Below, one piece after another: positions 34,273 through 42,205 of a stretch of 55,040 nt of DNA (position 1 is the first letter of the stretch; each line of letters starts with the position of its first letter). Under the pieces are notes generated by a model, which was not told where the DNA came from, searched no databases, and saw nothing but the letters and a program-made list of their open reading frames with translations. Position numbers and translations under genes: made by a program. The stretch comes from Planctomycetota bacterium (GTDB lineage: Bacteria; Planctomycetota; Planctomycetia; Gemmatales; Gemmataceae), in assembly GCA_021781415.1 (NCBI GenBank), contig JAJXWW010000218.1:1-55040 (forward strand), read 5' to 3'.

Positions 34273-34806
34273 TCAGGTAAAGATCGCTGTTTCCAGATCG
34301 CCGAGGTCCGTTTTCTCGATGGGGCGAACCACGACTTTGCCGGCGCGCACATCAATGCAGCGCACCATCTGGTCGGCCTCAACCATCATCCCCTCGGTGA
34401 TGCTATCAATACGCTTTCCGCCGAAATCGACCATCCCGGCCGGACGCAGCGCCGACAGCGCGCGGCCTACGCGCCCCTTGAGATGCTCCAACTCTCGATT
34501 GATCGGCACGGCGGCCAGGGTGGCGTCCTCCGATTGTTCGCTCAAGAAAAAATGCCGACCCATCGGCGTTCGCGGCCATAGCGTCAACAGCAGGCGAATC
34601 GTCAACGGCAGAGCGAAGAATACCGCGACGGAGGTAATGATCCCAATCGTCGTCCCGCCGCTCAGAAACGTCAAAATGACCCCGACGACGATGGCCCCCA
34701 ACGAGAAGACGGCCAAGACGCCACTCATCAAAAACAGATCGGCAGCCAAGAGCAGAAACCCCGCGCCGATCAAAAGATAACCCAAAATGAGAGTATTGTT
34801 ATCCAT
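34273..34806 (-). CDS. Short NfeD-family membrane protein
   Basis: The 177-residue protein has three to four N-terminal transmembrane helices (LILGYLLIGAGFLLLAADLF, VLAVFSLGAIVVGVILTFLS, TSVAVFFALPLTIRLLLTLW) and a C-terminal OB-fold NfeD domain from about residue 105 (GRVGRALSALRPAGMVDFGG through GKVVVRPIEKTDL). It lacks a protease domain, so it is the short NfeD type that works with flotillin. It lies 102 bases after the long NfeD gene and 89 bases before floA, with repeats in both gaps. Confidence 0.88.
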   Translation of the reverse strand: MDNNTLILGYLLIGAGFLLLAADLFLMSGVLAVFSLGAIVVGVILTFLSGGTTIGIITSVAVFFALPLTIRLLLTLWPRTPMGRHFFLSEQSEDATLAAVPINRELEHLKGRVGRALSALRPAGMVDFGGKRIDSITEGMMVEADQMVRCIDVRAGKVVVRPIEKTDLGDLETAIFT

Positions 34807-34815
34807 ATCGGCTCC

Positions 34816-34904
34816 CGGCTATCGGCTATCGGCTATCGGCAAACTCATACGCATTGTATGTGATTGTATATGGCTGATAGCCGATAGCTGATAGCCGATA
34901 GCCG
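34816..34904. repeat. Iterated GGCTATC palindrome between the two NfeD genes
   Basis: The left arm (34816-34840) repeats GGCTATC three times. The right arm (34873-34904) carries the inverse GATAGCC units, with one GATAGCT variant. The loop contains ATTGTAT twice. Together they occupy almost the whole 102-base gap. Confidence 0.8.
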
Positions 34905-34908
34905 ACGA

Positions 34909-37176
34909 TCATACCTCCTTGACGACGACGCGATTGCCTTCGATTTCGATGACCTGGACGCGCGTGCCGGGTTGAACGTAATTGCCTTCGGCGAGGACAT
35001 CGACGAAGTCGTCGCCAAAGCGAACCTTGCCGGCGGGACGCAGCGGAGTCGCGGCGACTCCAATGGCCCCTAGCAAGGCGGCGATTTCCGGATGAATGGT
35101 GTCCGCGAAGTGTTCGCTTTCCTCGCTCGGCTCCTCTCGCGGTTTCAGCATCAGGCGGTTCGCGTAGGGTATGTGCGGTAGATAGCGTGCCAGGAAGAAA
35201 GCGGACACCACGGCTCCGAGAATGCTGAGTGAAAACGGACTGATAGCCTGACCGTAGCCAATCCATTCCTCATTGCTGCGCGGCCAATGACCGTAAGCCA
35301 CCAGACCTAAACTGCCGAGAACCAGAATGATGCCGCTAATGCCTGTGACGCCGAAGCCCGGAATCACGAAGATCTCCAGAGCGAGCAAGACCAACCCCAA
35401 CAGGAACAGTAGGAACGCCAACCAGACCACTTGACCGCTTACCTGCGAATGCGACCAAAAGAAGAGCAGGAAACAAATGGCCGACACGATGCCGGGAAGA
35501 CCGACGCCGGGCATCTTCAATTCCAGAATGAGGCAGGTGATGCCCAGCATGACCAAGACCATGCTCGTCCACGGATCGCGGAGGAAATCGACGAGTGCGT
35601 CCAGCAAGTCGGATTCGGCGGTGGAAACTTCAGCGGGGTTGACGCCTTCCAACTCGCACAGTTCGTCGAAGTCATCGACCAACTCGCGGGCCAAGCCATA
35701 GCGCCGCGCTTGCTCCGCCGACAGAGTGAGATAATTGCCCTCTTCCTTTTCGCTCGACGGCTTGACGACGGCGACGACCCGCCAGCGCCGATCGCCTCGT
35801 TGGTCCGCTTTCCACTCGGTTTCGTCGATGAATTGGCGGACGCTCGCCTCCTTGGTGCTTTCCACTTCGACGATGCGCGCTTCGCGGTCGAGCATTCCCT
35901 CGGCGAGCAGGCGCGGATAGTGCTTCTTCTCGGCGAGTTCGACGAGATCGCGGCGCATCGTCTCTTCCTGGGTCGGATGCTCGCGGACGTAGCGCTCGAA
36001 GCCGCCGAGGAACGCCTCTTCTCGAACGACCTGTCCGTTCTGTTGCAGCCCGCGTTGGAGGACGATCTTGTCGCAGCCAAAGGCCAAGAATGCCGCGGTG
36101 TCGTGGGCTTCGGCGGTGACGTAGGCAATGGTCTCGACCGGCTCACGGCGCGCGTTGTTGATCTCCGAGAGAAACGCGGCCAAATCGCGGGCGGCTCCGC
36201 TGTCGCCTCCGCCGCAGGCCAATTCGAGGACGACGAGGTTCGTCTTCTGTCCGAGAACCTGCCCCATGCGCCGTTTGACGCGTTCCTTCATCTCGCCGTC
36301 GATGGCCCCTTTGAGAACGATGCGCCGCGCGACGACACGATCGAGCGACGAATAGATACTCGTGGGCGGCAGTCCGTAGGCTCGGCGCACGGCGTCGAGA
36401 GAATCGAGAGGGATTGGCTGACACAGGCCGAGCTTGGCTGCCAGGGCGAACGAGTACGAGGCCGTCTCGCCGCGGTCGAGTCCAGAGACCGGTTCGCCGC
36501 GCGGGCGCGGAGTCTCGTTGGCATCGAGATAGTTGCCGTCGCTGCCCCGGATCACTTCGACGTTGGCGTCGTACATCTTGCGGACGAGAACCGGACGATA
36601 GCGTTTGTTGGCGAGATCGTCGTAGGCCAAACGGTCGAGGCGTTCGAGAGGATGTCGTTCGTCGGTGACTTTACCGAAGGAGGCCGGTGGTTCTTGAGAC
36701 ATGATGATTTCGGAACAGGCCAATACCGGCAAGACGGCGTGGCGCGACACCTTCCCATGTAGGTAGGCGAGAACTTGAATCCCCTGTTTCCGCTGCAAGT
36801 CGCGCAGATAGCGAGCGAGCGTCTGACAAGCGCCGGGATCGTCGCTGGCATTGTCGCGGTTGTCGGGGTTGAAGTCGCAGATGAGGTAAAACTCGCCGGC
36901 ATTCTTGGGATCGCGGTTCCGTTCTCCCTCAAAACGCTTCCAGGGCACATGAACGATGCCGCGCAGCCGATTGGTCGCCTCGGTGGTAATGGTCGTGGGA
37001 ATGGGCGCGATCACCCCGGAGTTGCGACGTTCTTGCGCCAGCAACATGGCAGGCACTAGACCGGCCCACAGCAGAGAGGCCGCCAGGAAACCCCCGATGT
37101 TTCTCCCTCCACGACGCGCGGTTGCGGACGAGGGAAAGAGCAAGGCCAAGCTCGGATCGTGGTATCTGGCCGTCAT
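34909..37176 (-). CDS. Long NfeD protein with ClpP-like protease domains
   Basis: The 755-residue protein has a signal or anchor segment (IGGFLAASLLWAGLVPAMLL), then two ClpP/SDH-like domains in residues about 70-460, four to five transmembrane helices at about 540-670 (MVLVMLGITCLILELKMPGV, IVSAICFLLFFWSH, FLLFLLGLVLLALEIFVIPG), and a C-terminal NfeD OB domain (LRPAGKVRFGDDFVDVLAEG). Long NfeD proteins cleave stomatin or flotillin tails. The first protease-like half has KVSRHAVLPVLACSEIIM, where a Ser occupies the nucleophile region; the second has EAHDTAAFLAFGCDKIVL without Ser there, so it may be inactive. GAGGTG supports ATG 37176. Confidence 0.88.
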   Translation of the reverse strand: MTARYHDPSLALLFPSSATARRGGRNIGGFLAASLLWAGLVPAMLLAQERRNSGVIAPIPTTITTEATNRLRGIVHVPWKRFEGERNRDPKNAGEFYLICDFNPDNRDNASDDPGACQTLARYLRDLQRKQGIQVLAYLHGKVSRHAVLPVLACSEIIMSQEPPASFGKVTDERHPLERLDRLAYDDLANKRYRPVLVRKMYDANVEVIRGSDGNYLDANETPRPRGEPVSGLDRGETASYSFALAAKLGLCQPIPLDSLDAVRRAYGLPPTSIYSSLDRVVARRIVLKGAIDGEMKERVKRRMGQVLGQKTNLVVLELACGGGDSGAARDLAAFLSEINNARREPVETIAYVTAEAHDTAAFLAFGCDKIVLQRGLQQNGQVVREEAFLGGFERYVREHPTQEETMRRDLVELAEKKHYPRLLAEGMLDREARIVEVESTKEASVRQFIDETEWKADQRGDRRWRVVAVVKPSSEKEEGNYLTLSAEQARRYGLARELVDDFDELCELEGVNPAEVSTAESDLLDALVDFLRDPWTSMVLVMLGITCLILELKMPGVGLPGIVSAICFLLFFWSHSQVSGQVVWLAFLLFLLGLVLLALEIFVIPGFGVTGISGIILVLGSLGLVAYGHWPRSNEEWIGYGQAISPFSLSILGAVVSAFFLARYLPHIPYANRLMLKPREEPSEESEHFADTIHPEIAALLGAIGVAATPLRPAGKVRFGDDFVDVLAEGNYVQPGTRVQVIEIEGNRVVVKEV

Positions 37177-37540
37177 GCCGGCACCTCACCGTGGCAAGTC
37201 GAGTCGTGAATCTCCACGCGCGGCAACGAGAACAGTCGGACGGGGTAACGAGTGCCTCTCGAATCCGCCCTGTGATTATAGATGGCCATGCAAAGCAGTG
37301 TCAAAGGATTGCCCTCTTGTGCGCGAACCTCGAACGATAAAACACTTCGGGCCGAATTGCTGAATCGACTCCTCCCAGCTCCACGGTGAAGGCAGCCGAT
37401 TCGGTCGCTCCGCGCTCCGAAAGGTAATTCGTCGGCCAAGCTCGAACCTTTATCGAGAAGCGTCCGGCATCGAAATTGCACCTTCGGTTCACCCATATAT
37501 CCTCGCTCGCGCTCAGAATCCCTTGCTCTGGAGACGGAGA
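37177..37540. other. Divergent intergenic region without visible features
   Basis: This gap separates the divergent NfeD and GH15 genes and should carry both promoters. I saw no convincing -35/-10 pair, repeat or small gene in it. Confidence 0.5.
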
Positions 37541-39313
37541 ATGGCGTCGCGGATTGAAGACTACGCTCTTTTGGGCGATTGCGAGACGGTGGCTCTCGTT
37601 GGCAAAGACGGTTCCATCGACTGGTTGTGTCTGCCGCGGTTCGACTCCGGCGCTTGCTTCGCCGCTCTGCTGGGTACGCCGGATCATGGCCGTTGGCAAA
37701 TCGCTCCCGCCTCCCCCATCAAGAACGTCTCACGCCGCTACCGCGATGGTACTCTGATTCTCGAAACCATTTACGAAACGGCGGAGGGAGTCGTCACCCT
37801 CATCGACGGCATGACCGTTCGCGCCGAACACCCGGTGGTGATCCGCTGCGTGCGCGGCGAACGCGGACAAGTGCCGATGAAAATGCACCTCGTCGTCCGC
37901 TTCGATTACGGTTCCATCGTCCCGTGGGTAACGCACTTGGAAGAGGGAGGGCTTTTGGCGACGGCCGGTCCCGACACGCTGCGCTTGCGTACCCGGGTTC
38001 CACTGCGCGGCGAAAATCATCACACTGTAGCGGAATTCACCGTTTCTCAAGGAGAAGAAGTCCCGTTTATGCTCTCGTGGCGGCCTTCGCATCGGGACGG
38101 GCAGCCTGCCGGCGATCCCATGAGGCTTCTGCACAAGACCGAGAAATCGTGGCGGGAGTGGTCCGAGGGCTGCCATTGTACGGGTCCGTGGGCCGAGCCG
38201 ATGAAGCGGTCGCTGTTGACGCTCAAAGCGCTGACCTATGCCCCAACCGGCGGCGTGGTGGCCGCGGCGACCACTTCGTTGCCAGAGCAACTCGGCGGCG
38301 TCCGCAATTGGGATTATCGTCTCTGTTGGCTCCGCGACGCCACCCTGACCCTTCATGCCCTGATGGCCGCCGGACAAAAAGACGAAGCCCGCGCCTGGCG
38401 CGAATGGCTGTTGCGCGCGGCGGCAGGCAGTCCCGATCAACTTCAGATCATGTACGGTCTGGCGGGCGAACGGCGACTCAGCGAGTGGGAGGTTCCGTGG
38501 CTGCCCGGCTACGAGGGATCGCGCCCCGTGCGGATCGGCAATGGCGCTTACGAACAGTTTCAGCTCGACGTATACGGCGAACTGCTCGACGCCATGTATC
38601 TGTCGCGGCAGATTGGTCTGGAGCCGGAACGTGCCGAGTGGGAACTGGAAAAGGTCATCGTCGGCTTTTTAGAAACGGCGTGGGAGCATCCCGACGAGGG
38701 CATCTGGGAGGTGCGCGGGCCGCGCCGCCACTTCACGCACTCCAAGGTCATGGCTTGGGTCGCCTTCGACCGCGCCGTGAAAAGCATCGAGAAATTCCAG
38801 CTCGAAGGTCCGCTCGACCGCTGGCGCGCGCTCCGGGACGCCGTCCATCGCGAGGTATGTATCAAAGGGTTCGACACGTCAAAAAACTCGTTCGTGCAGT
38901 ATTTCGGCTCGAAGGAACCGGACGCCGCCCTGCTGATGATCCCGCTGGTCGGCTTCCTACCCGCCGACGATCCGCGCATGGTCGGAACCGTCGCCTGCAT
39001 CGAACGCGAACTGATGCACGATGGTTTCGTGAAGCGCTATAATCCGCGCGAAGAGGTCGATGGCCTGCCACCGGGCGAAGGAGTCTTTCTACCCTGCACC
39101 TTCTGGCTGGCCGACAATTATGTACTCTGCGGTCGCCGACAAGAAGCGGAAATCCTCTTTCGCCGCCTCCTCGGCTTGTGCAACGACGTGGGCCTCATCT
39201 CCGAGGAATACGATCCGCAAACGCGCCGACTCGTCGGCAACTTCCCCCAAGCCTTCACCCACGTCGGCCTGGTCAACACGGCGAGGAACCTAACGCAACT
39301 CAACGGCGGTTAG
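37541..39313 (+). CDS. GH15-family glucoside hydrolase (trehalase/glucoamylase-like)
   Basis: The 590-residue cytoplasmic enzyme matches the bacterial GH15 family, which cleaves alpha-glucosidic bonds such as trehalose or maltooligosaccharides with inversion. It begins RIEDYALLGDCETVALVGKD and GSIDWLCLPRFDSGACFAAL, the family N-terminal domain. The (alpha/alpha)6 barrel has GVRNWDYRLCWLRDATLT at about 252-269 and the acid/base-type LISEEYDPQT near 551-560. ATG 37541 follows GGAGACGGAGA. The stop TAG is the first part of a long palindrome, 39310-39371, shared with the convergent gene. Confidence 0.9.
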   Translation: MASRIEDYALLGDCETVALVGKDGSIDWLCLPRFDSGACFAALLGTPDHGRWQIAPASPIKNVSRRYRDGTLILETIYETAEGVVTLIDGMTVRAEHPVVIRCVRGERGQVPMKMHLVVRFDYGSIVPWVTHLEEGGLLATAGPDTLRLRTRVPLRGENHHTVAEFTVSQGEEVPFMLSWRPSHRDGQPAGDPMRLLHKTEKSWREWSEGCHCTGPWAEPMKRSLLTLKALTYAPTGGVVAAATTSLPEQLGGVRNWDYRLCWLRDATLTLHALMAAGQKDEARAWREWLLRAAAGSPDQLQIMYGLAGERRLSEWEVPWLPGYEGSRPVRIGNGAYEQFQLDVYGELLDAMYLSRQIGLEPERAEWELEKVIVGFLETAWEHPDEGIWEVRGPRRHFTHSKVMAWVAFDRAVKSIEKFQLEGPLDRWRALRDAVHREVCIKGFDTSKNSFVQYFGSKEPDAALLMIPLVGFLPADDPRMVGTVACIERELMHDGFVKRYNPREEVDGLPPGEGVFLPCTFWLADNYVLCGRRQEAEILFRRLLGLCNDVGLISEEYDPQTRRLVGNFPQAFTHVGLVNTARNLTQLNGG

Positions 39314-39371
39314 CCGCGACGCGAAGCGGAGCGCGGGGGTATTCTCGCGCTCCGCTCCGCGTCGCGGCTAA
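39310..39371. repeat. Long palindrome at the shared end of two convergent genes
   Basis: Two 26-base arms (39310-39335 and 39346-39371) pair with one mismatch. They start TTAGCCGCGACGCG and end CGCGTCGCGGCTAA. The TAG near each end is the stop codon of the gene arriving from that side (39311-39313 plus strand, 39368-39370 minus strand). The same family occurs at 20005-20081. Confidence 0.92.
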
Positions 39372-40750
39372 TCGGGAAGCAATTCTCGCAAAAGGAGATC
39401 GTGAACCGCCGTCATGGGCAACTCGCTCTCGCTCGGTGCCGAACCGTCGCCGATAAGCACGGGGCGATCTTGACTCTCTGTCGCGGCCAGGCCATGACTG
39501 CCGCGCACCAAACCGGCATCGAGCGGAACCACATCGAACAGAGTGCGGAAGCCGAGTTTCTTTTGCAGCAGCCGCCGCATCGCCCTTCCCTTGGGCCACC
39601 ATAACTGCGGATCGAAAAACAGTTCGCATGGATCGTAACCGGGTTTGCGATGAATATCCACCGTGCGCGCATAGTCCGGGGCGTGCCGATCGTCGAGCCA
39701 GTATGGGTAGGCGAACCATGCGTCGGGTTCCGAAAGCGCGATCAACTCGCCGGAACGCTCGTGCCGCAGATGGATCTCCTCGCGTTCATCGCCCTCGAAA
39801 ACGCGGGCCACTCCCTTCAGGCTGAGCAGCGTCTCGCGCACCCGCGCGGTGTCGGCTTGCTCGGCGACGTAGACGTGGGCCATCTGATGATCGCACACGG
39901 CGAAGGCGCGGCTGGTGAACGTGTCGAGGTTTTCGCCGAACGGTCCACGGCGCACCGTCAACAATCCCGCCTCGCGCAGCGCTCGGTTGAGGAATACCGC
40001 CCGATTGACCTGTATGTGGCCGTATTCGCTGACAACCCACACACGCGCTCCGGCGGATCGAGCGGCGTCGAGAAGCGGAGCGCAAGCGGCATCGAGTTCG
40101 CCGACGAGGCGCGGCATGTCGCAACCTTGAGGACCGAAACGCTGCGGGTCGTAATCGAGGTGGGGCAGATAAACCAGCGTCAGATCCGGTCGTTCGCGGC
40201 GCAGCGCTTCGGCGGCGCATCGAGCGATCCATTGCGTACACGGCAGCCCCGCCATCGGCCCCCAGAACGAGGGAAACGGAAACGGGCCGAGCGTGCGTTC
40301 GAGATCGTCGGTCAATCCCTCCGGCGTGCCGGTGATGCCGAACGCTTTGTTGCCGTCGGCTCCATAGTAAGGCTTGGGGGTGACGCTGATGTCAACCGCC
40401 GCTCCCTGGTTGAACCACCAAAACAGCTTGGCGCAGCGGAACGCGCGTCCGCGCTCCGCCGCGCGCCGCCGGGCCGCGACGTACAAAGGCTCGCACTGAA
40501 TCAGACGATTGGACTGCTGCCAGAAGCGGACCTCGCCGGTATCGCGCCACAACCAACCGTTGGCGACTATGCCGTGGCGCTCCGGCGTCTGACCCGTCAA
40601 CAGGGTCGCCTGAGCCGTGCAAGTGACGGCGGGCAGCACTTCGCGCAGCGGGCGCATCCATCCGGCATGGGCCACTGTCTGCAAGCGCGGCGCGAACGGG
40701 AGTAAACGCGGAGTAAGTCCGACGGCATTGAGGAGAATGAGTGGGGTCAT
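39368..40750 (-). CDS. Alkaline phosphatase-superfamily (nucleotide pyrophosphatase-like) protein
   Basis: The 460-residue protein belongs to the type I phosphodiesterase/nucleotide pyrophosphatase group. The nucleophile region is LPAVTCTAQATLLTGQTPER with Thr/Ser at the active position, followed by HGIVANGWLW. Metal ligands probably lie in YLPHLDYDPQRFG, VVSEYGHIQVNR and the final RGSHG motif near residue 425. The start MTPLILLNAVGLT at 40750 is the usual first strand with its Asp replaced by Asn in this copy, a change in a normally metal-binding position. No signal peptide is present. It is convergent with the GH15 gene; the substrate is unknown. Confidence 0.82.
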   Translation of the reverse strand: MTPLILLNAVGLTPRLLPFAPRLQTVAHAGWMRPLREVLPAVTCTAQATLLTGQTPERHGIVANGWLWRDTGEVRFWQQSNRLIQCEPLYVAARRRAAERGRAFRCAKLFWWFNQGAAVDISVTPKPYYGADGNKAFGITGTPEGLTDDLERTLGPFPFPSFWGPMAGLPCTQWIARCAAEALRRERPDLTLVYLPHLDYDPQRFGPQGCDMPRLVGELDAACAPLLDAARSAGARVWVVSEYGHIQVNRAVFLNRALREAGLLTVRRGPFGENLDTFTSRAFAVCDHQMAHVYVAEQADTARVRETLLSLKGVARVFEGDEREEIHLRHERSGELIALSEPDAWFAYPYWLDDRHAPDYARTVDIHRKPGYDPCELFFDPQLWWPKGRAMRRLLQKKLGFRTLFDVVPLDAGLVRGSHGLAATESQDRPVLIGDGSAPSESELPMTAVHDLLLRELLPD

Positions 40751-40864
40751 TTCGGGGATCGGCACACGTCGTTATCATTTCGAGCGCTTCGCGCCGGTGG
40801 AAAAAAGCGACGGGGGACGAAGGATCATAGGGCTAACGCCCCCCGCTCGCCGAATTTCAGCCGA

Positions 40865-42205
40865 TTACGCATCCAATCCCGTCAGGCGGCCTTTGCTGTC
40901 GCCGAAGGAATCGACGTGGACGCCCATGCCGTCGAGGAGGCAGAGATAGAGATTCATCAGCGGCGTGTTGCGGGGATAGCGCAGATGACGGCCGGTCTTG
41001 AGCGTGCCGCCGCCCTTGCCGGCGACCAGGATCGGCAGGTCGTCGTGATTGTGGCGGTTGCCGTCGCTGATGCCGCTGCCGTAGACGATCGCACATTGAT
41101 CCAACAGCGTGCCGTCGCCTTCCTTAATCGCCTTCAACTTGCCGAGCAGATAAGCGACTTGCTCGATGTGAAATTGATTGATTTTCTGAATCTTCTCTTT
41201 TTTAGTCTTGTTGCCTCCGTGGTGCGAGGTGTCGTGATGTCCCTCGGCCACGCCGCAGTCGCGGTAGCTGCGATTGCTGCCGTCGTTGGCGAAGACGAAC
41301 GTGCCGACGCGGGTCAGGTCCGCCTGGAAGGCAAGCACGAGCATGTCGGCCATCAGACGCAGATGTTCGCGGTAATCCTTGGGCACGCCGCTGGGGCGAG
41401 GCGTACCGGCGGGAGCGGCCACATCCGTCGATTGTTCGATGCGGACGAGCCGTTGTTCGATCTCGCGCACCCCGGTCAGATATTCGTCGAGTTTGCGTTG
41501 GTCGGGGCCGCCGAGGCGATTTTTGAGCGTCCGAGCATCTTCGCCCGCAAAATCGAGAATACTGTGCTTATAGCTCTGCTTGCGTCGTTCTTTGTCGTCG
41601 CCCTTGCCCGGCACGCTGAACAATCGCTCGAAGACGAGGCGAGGATTGACCTCCTTGGCAACGGGAGAAGATTCGTTTCGCCAGGCGAGATTGGCAGAGT
41701 ACGCGCAGCTGTAGCCGGAGTCGCAGTTGCCGGAGTTCTTGCCTCCTTCGCAGCCGAGTTCCAACGAGGGGAAGCGCGTCGTCTTGCCAACCTTTTGAGC
41801 GGCCAATTGATCGACGGAGATGCCGACGCGAATATCGGCCCCGGAAGTCTTGCGCGGCTGACTGCCGGTGAGGAAAGCAGCCATTGCACGCGCATGATCG
41901 CCGGGACCGTCGCCGTTGGGGCGCGCCTTGTCCAGCGTCAAGCCGCTGAGAACGAGCAGATCGTTCTGGAATGGCAACAGCGGTTGCAGGGTTTTCGGCA
42001 ACGTCGTCAGCGCGCCTTCGGCGGCCGGCGTCCAATTGGCCATGTCGATGCCGTTGGGAACGTAGAGAAACGCCATGCGGCGCGGCGGGGTTGTGGAAGA
42101 GGCTGCGCCGAACGAGCGGAGCGGCATCATGGCCTCCAACCACGGAAGTGCGATGGCCGTGCCCAAACCTCGCAAGACGGTGCGCCGCGAAATGTGCCTA
42201 TCCAT
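40865..42205 (-). CDS. DUF1552 family Tat-exported protein
   Basis: The 446-residue protein starts with a Tat signal (SRRTVLRGLGTAIALPWLEA) and matches DUF1552: MAFLYVPNGIDMANWTP, HARAMAAFLTGSQPRKT, ISVDQLAAQKVG, and near the C-terminus IVYGSGISDGNRHNHDDLPI and LVAGKGGG. It is related in fold to DUF1501. A Cys-rich loop (ELGCEGGKNSGNCDSGYSCA) may form disulfides. Its ATG overlaps the TAA of the DUF1592-type gene by one base, giving tight translational coupling. Together they form the third secreted cytochrome-like pair in the window. Confidence 0.92.
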   Translation of the reverse strand: MDRHISRRTVLRGLGTAIALPWLEAMMPLRSFGAASSTTPPRRMAFLYVPNGIDMANWTPAAEGALTTLPKTLQPLLPFQNDLLVLSGLTLDKARPNGDGPGDHARAMAAFLTGSQPRKTSGADIRVGISVDQLAAQKVGKTTRFPSLELGCEGGKNSGNCDSGYSCAYSANLAWRNESSPVAKEVNPRLVFERLFSVPGKGDDKERRKQSYKHSILDFAGEDARTLKNRLGGPDQRKLDEYLTGVREIEQRLVRIEQSTDVAAPAGTPRPSGVPKDYREHLRLMADMLVLAFQADLTRVGTFVFANDGSNRSYRDCGVAEGHHDTSHHGGNKTKKEKIQKINQFHIEQVAYLLGKLKAIKEGDGTLLDQCAIVYGSGISDGNRHNHDDLPILVAGKGGGTLKTGRHLRYPRNTPLMNLYLCLLDGMGVHVDSFGDSKGRLTGLDA

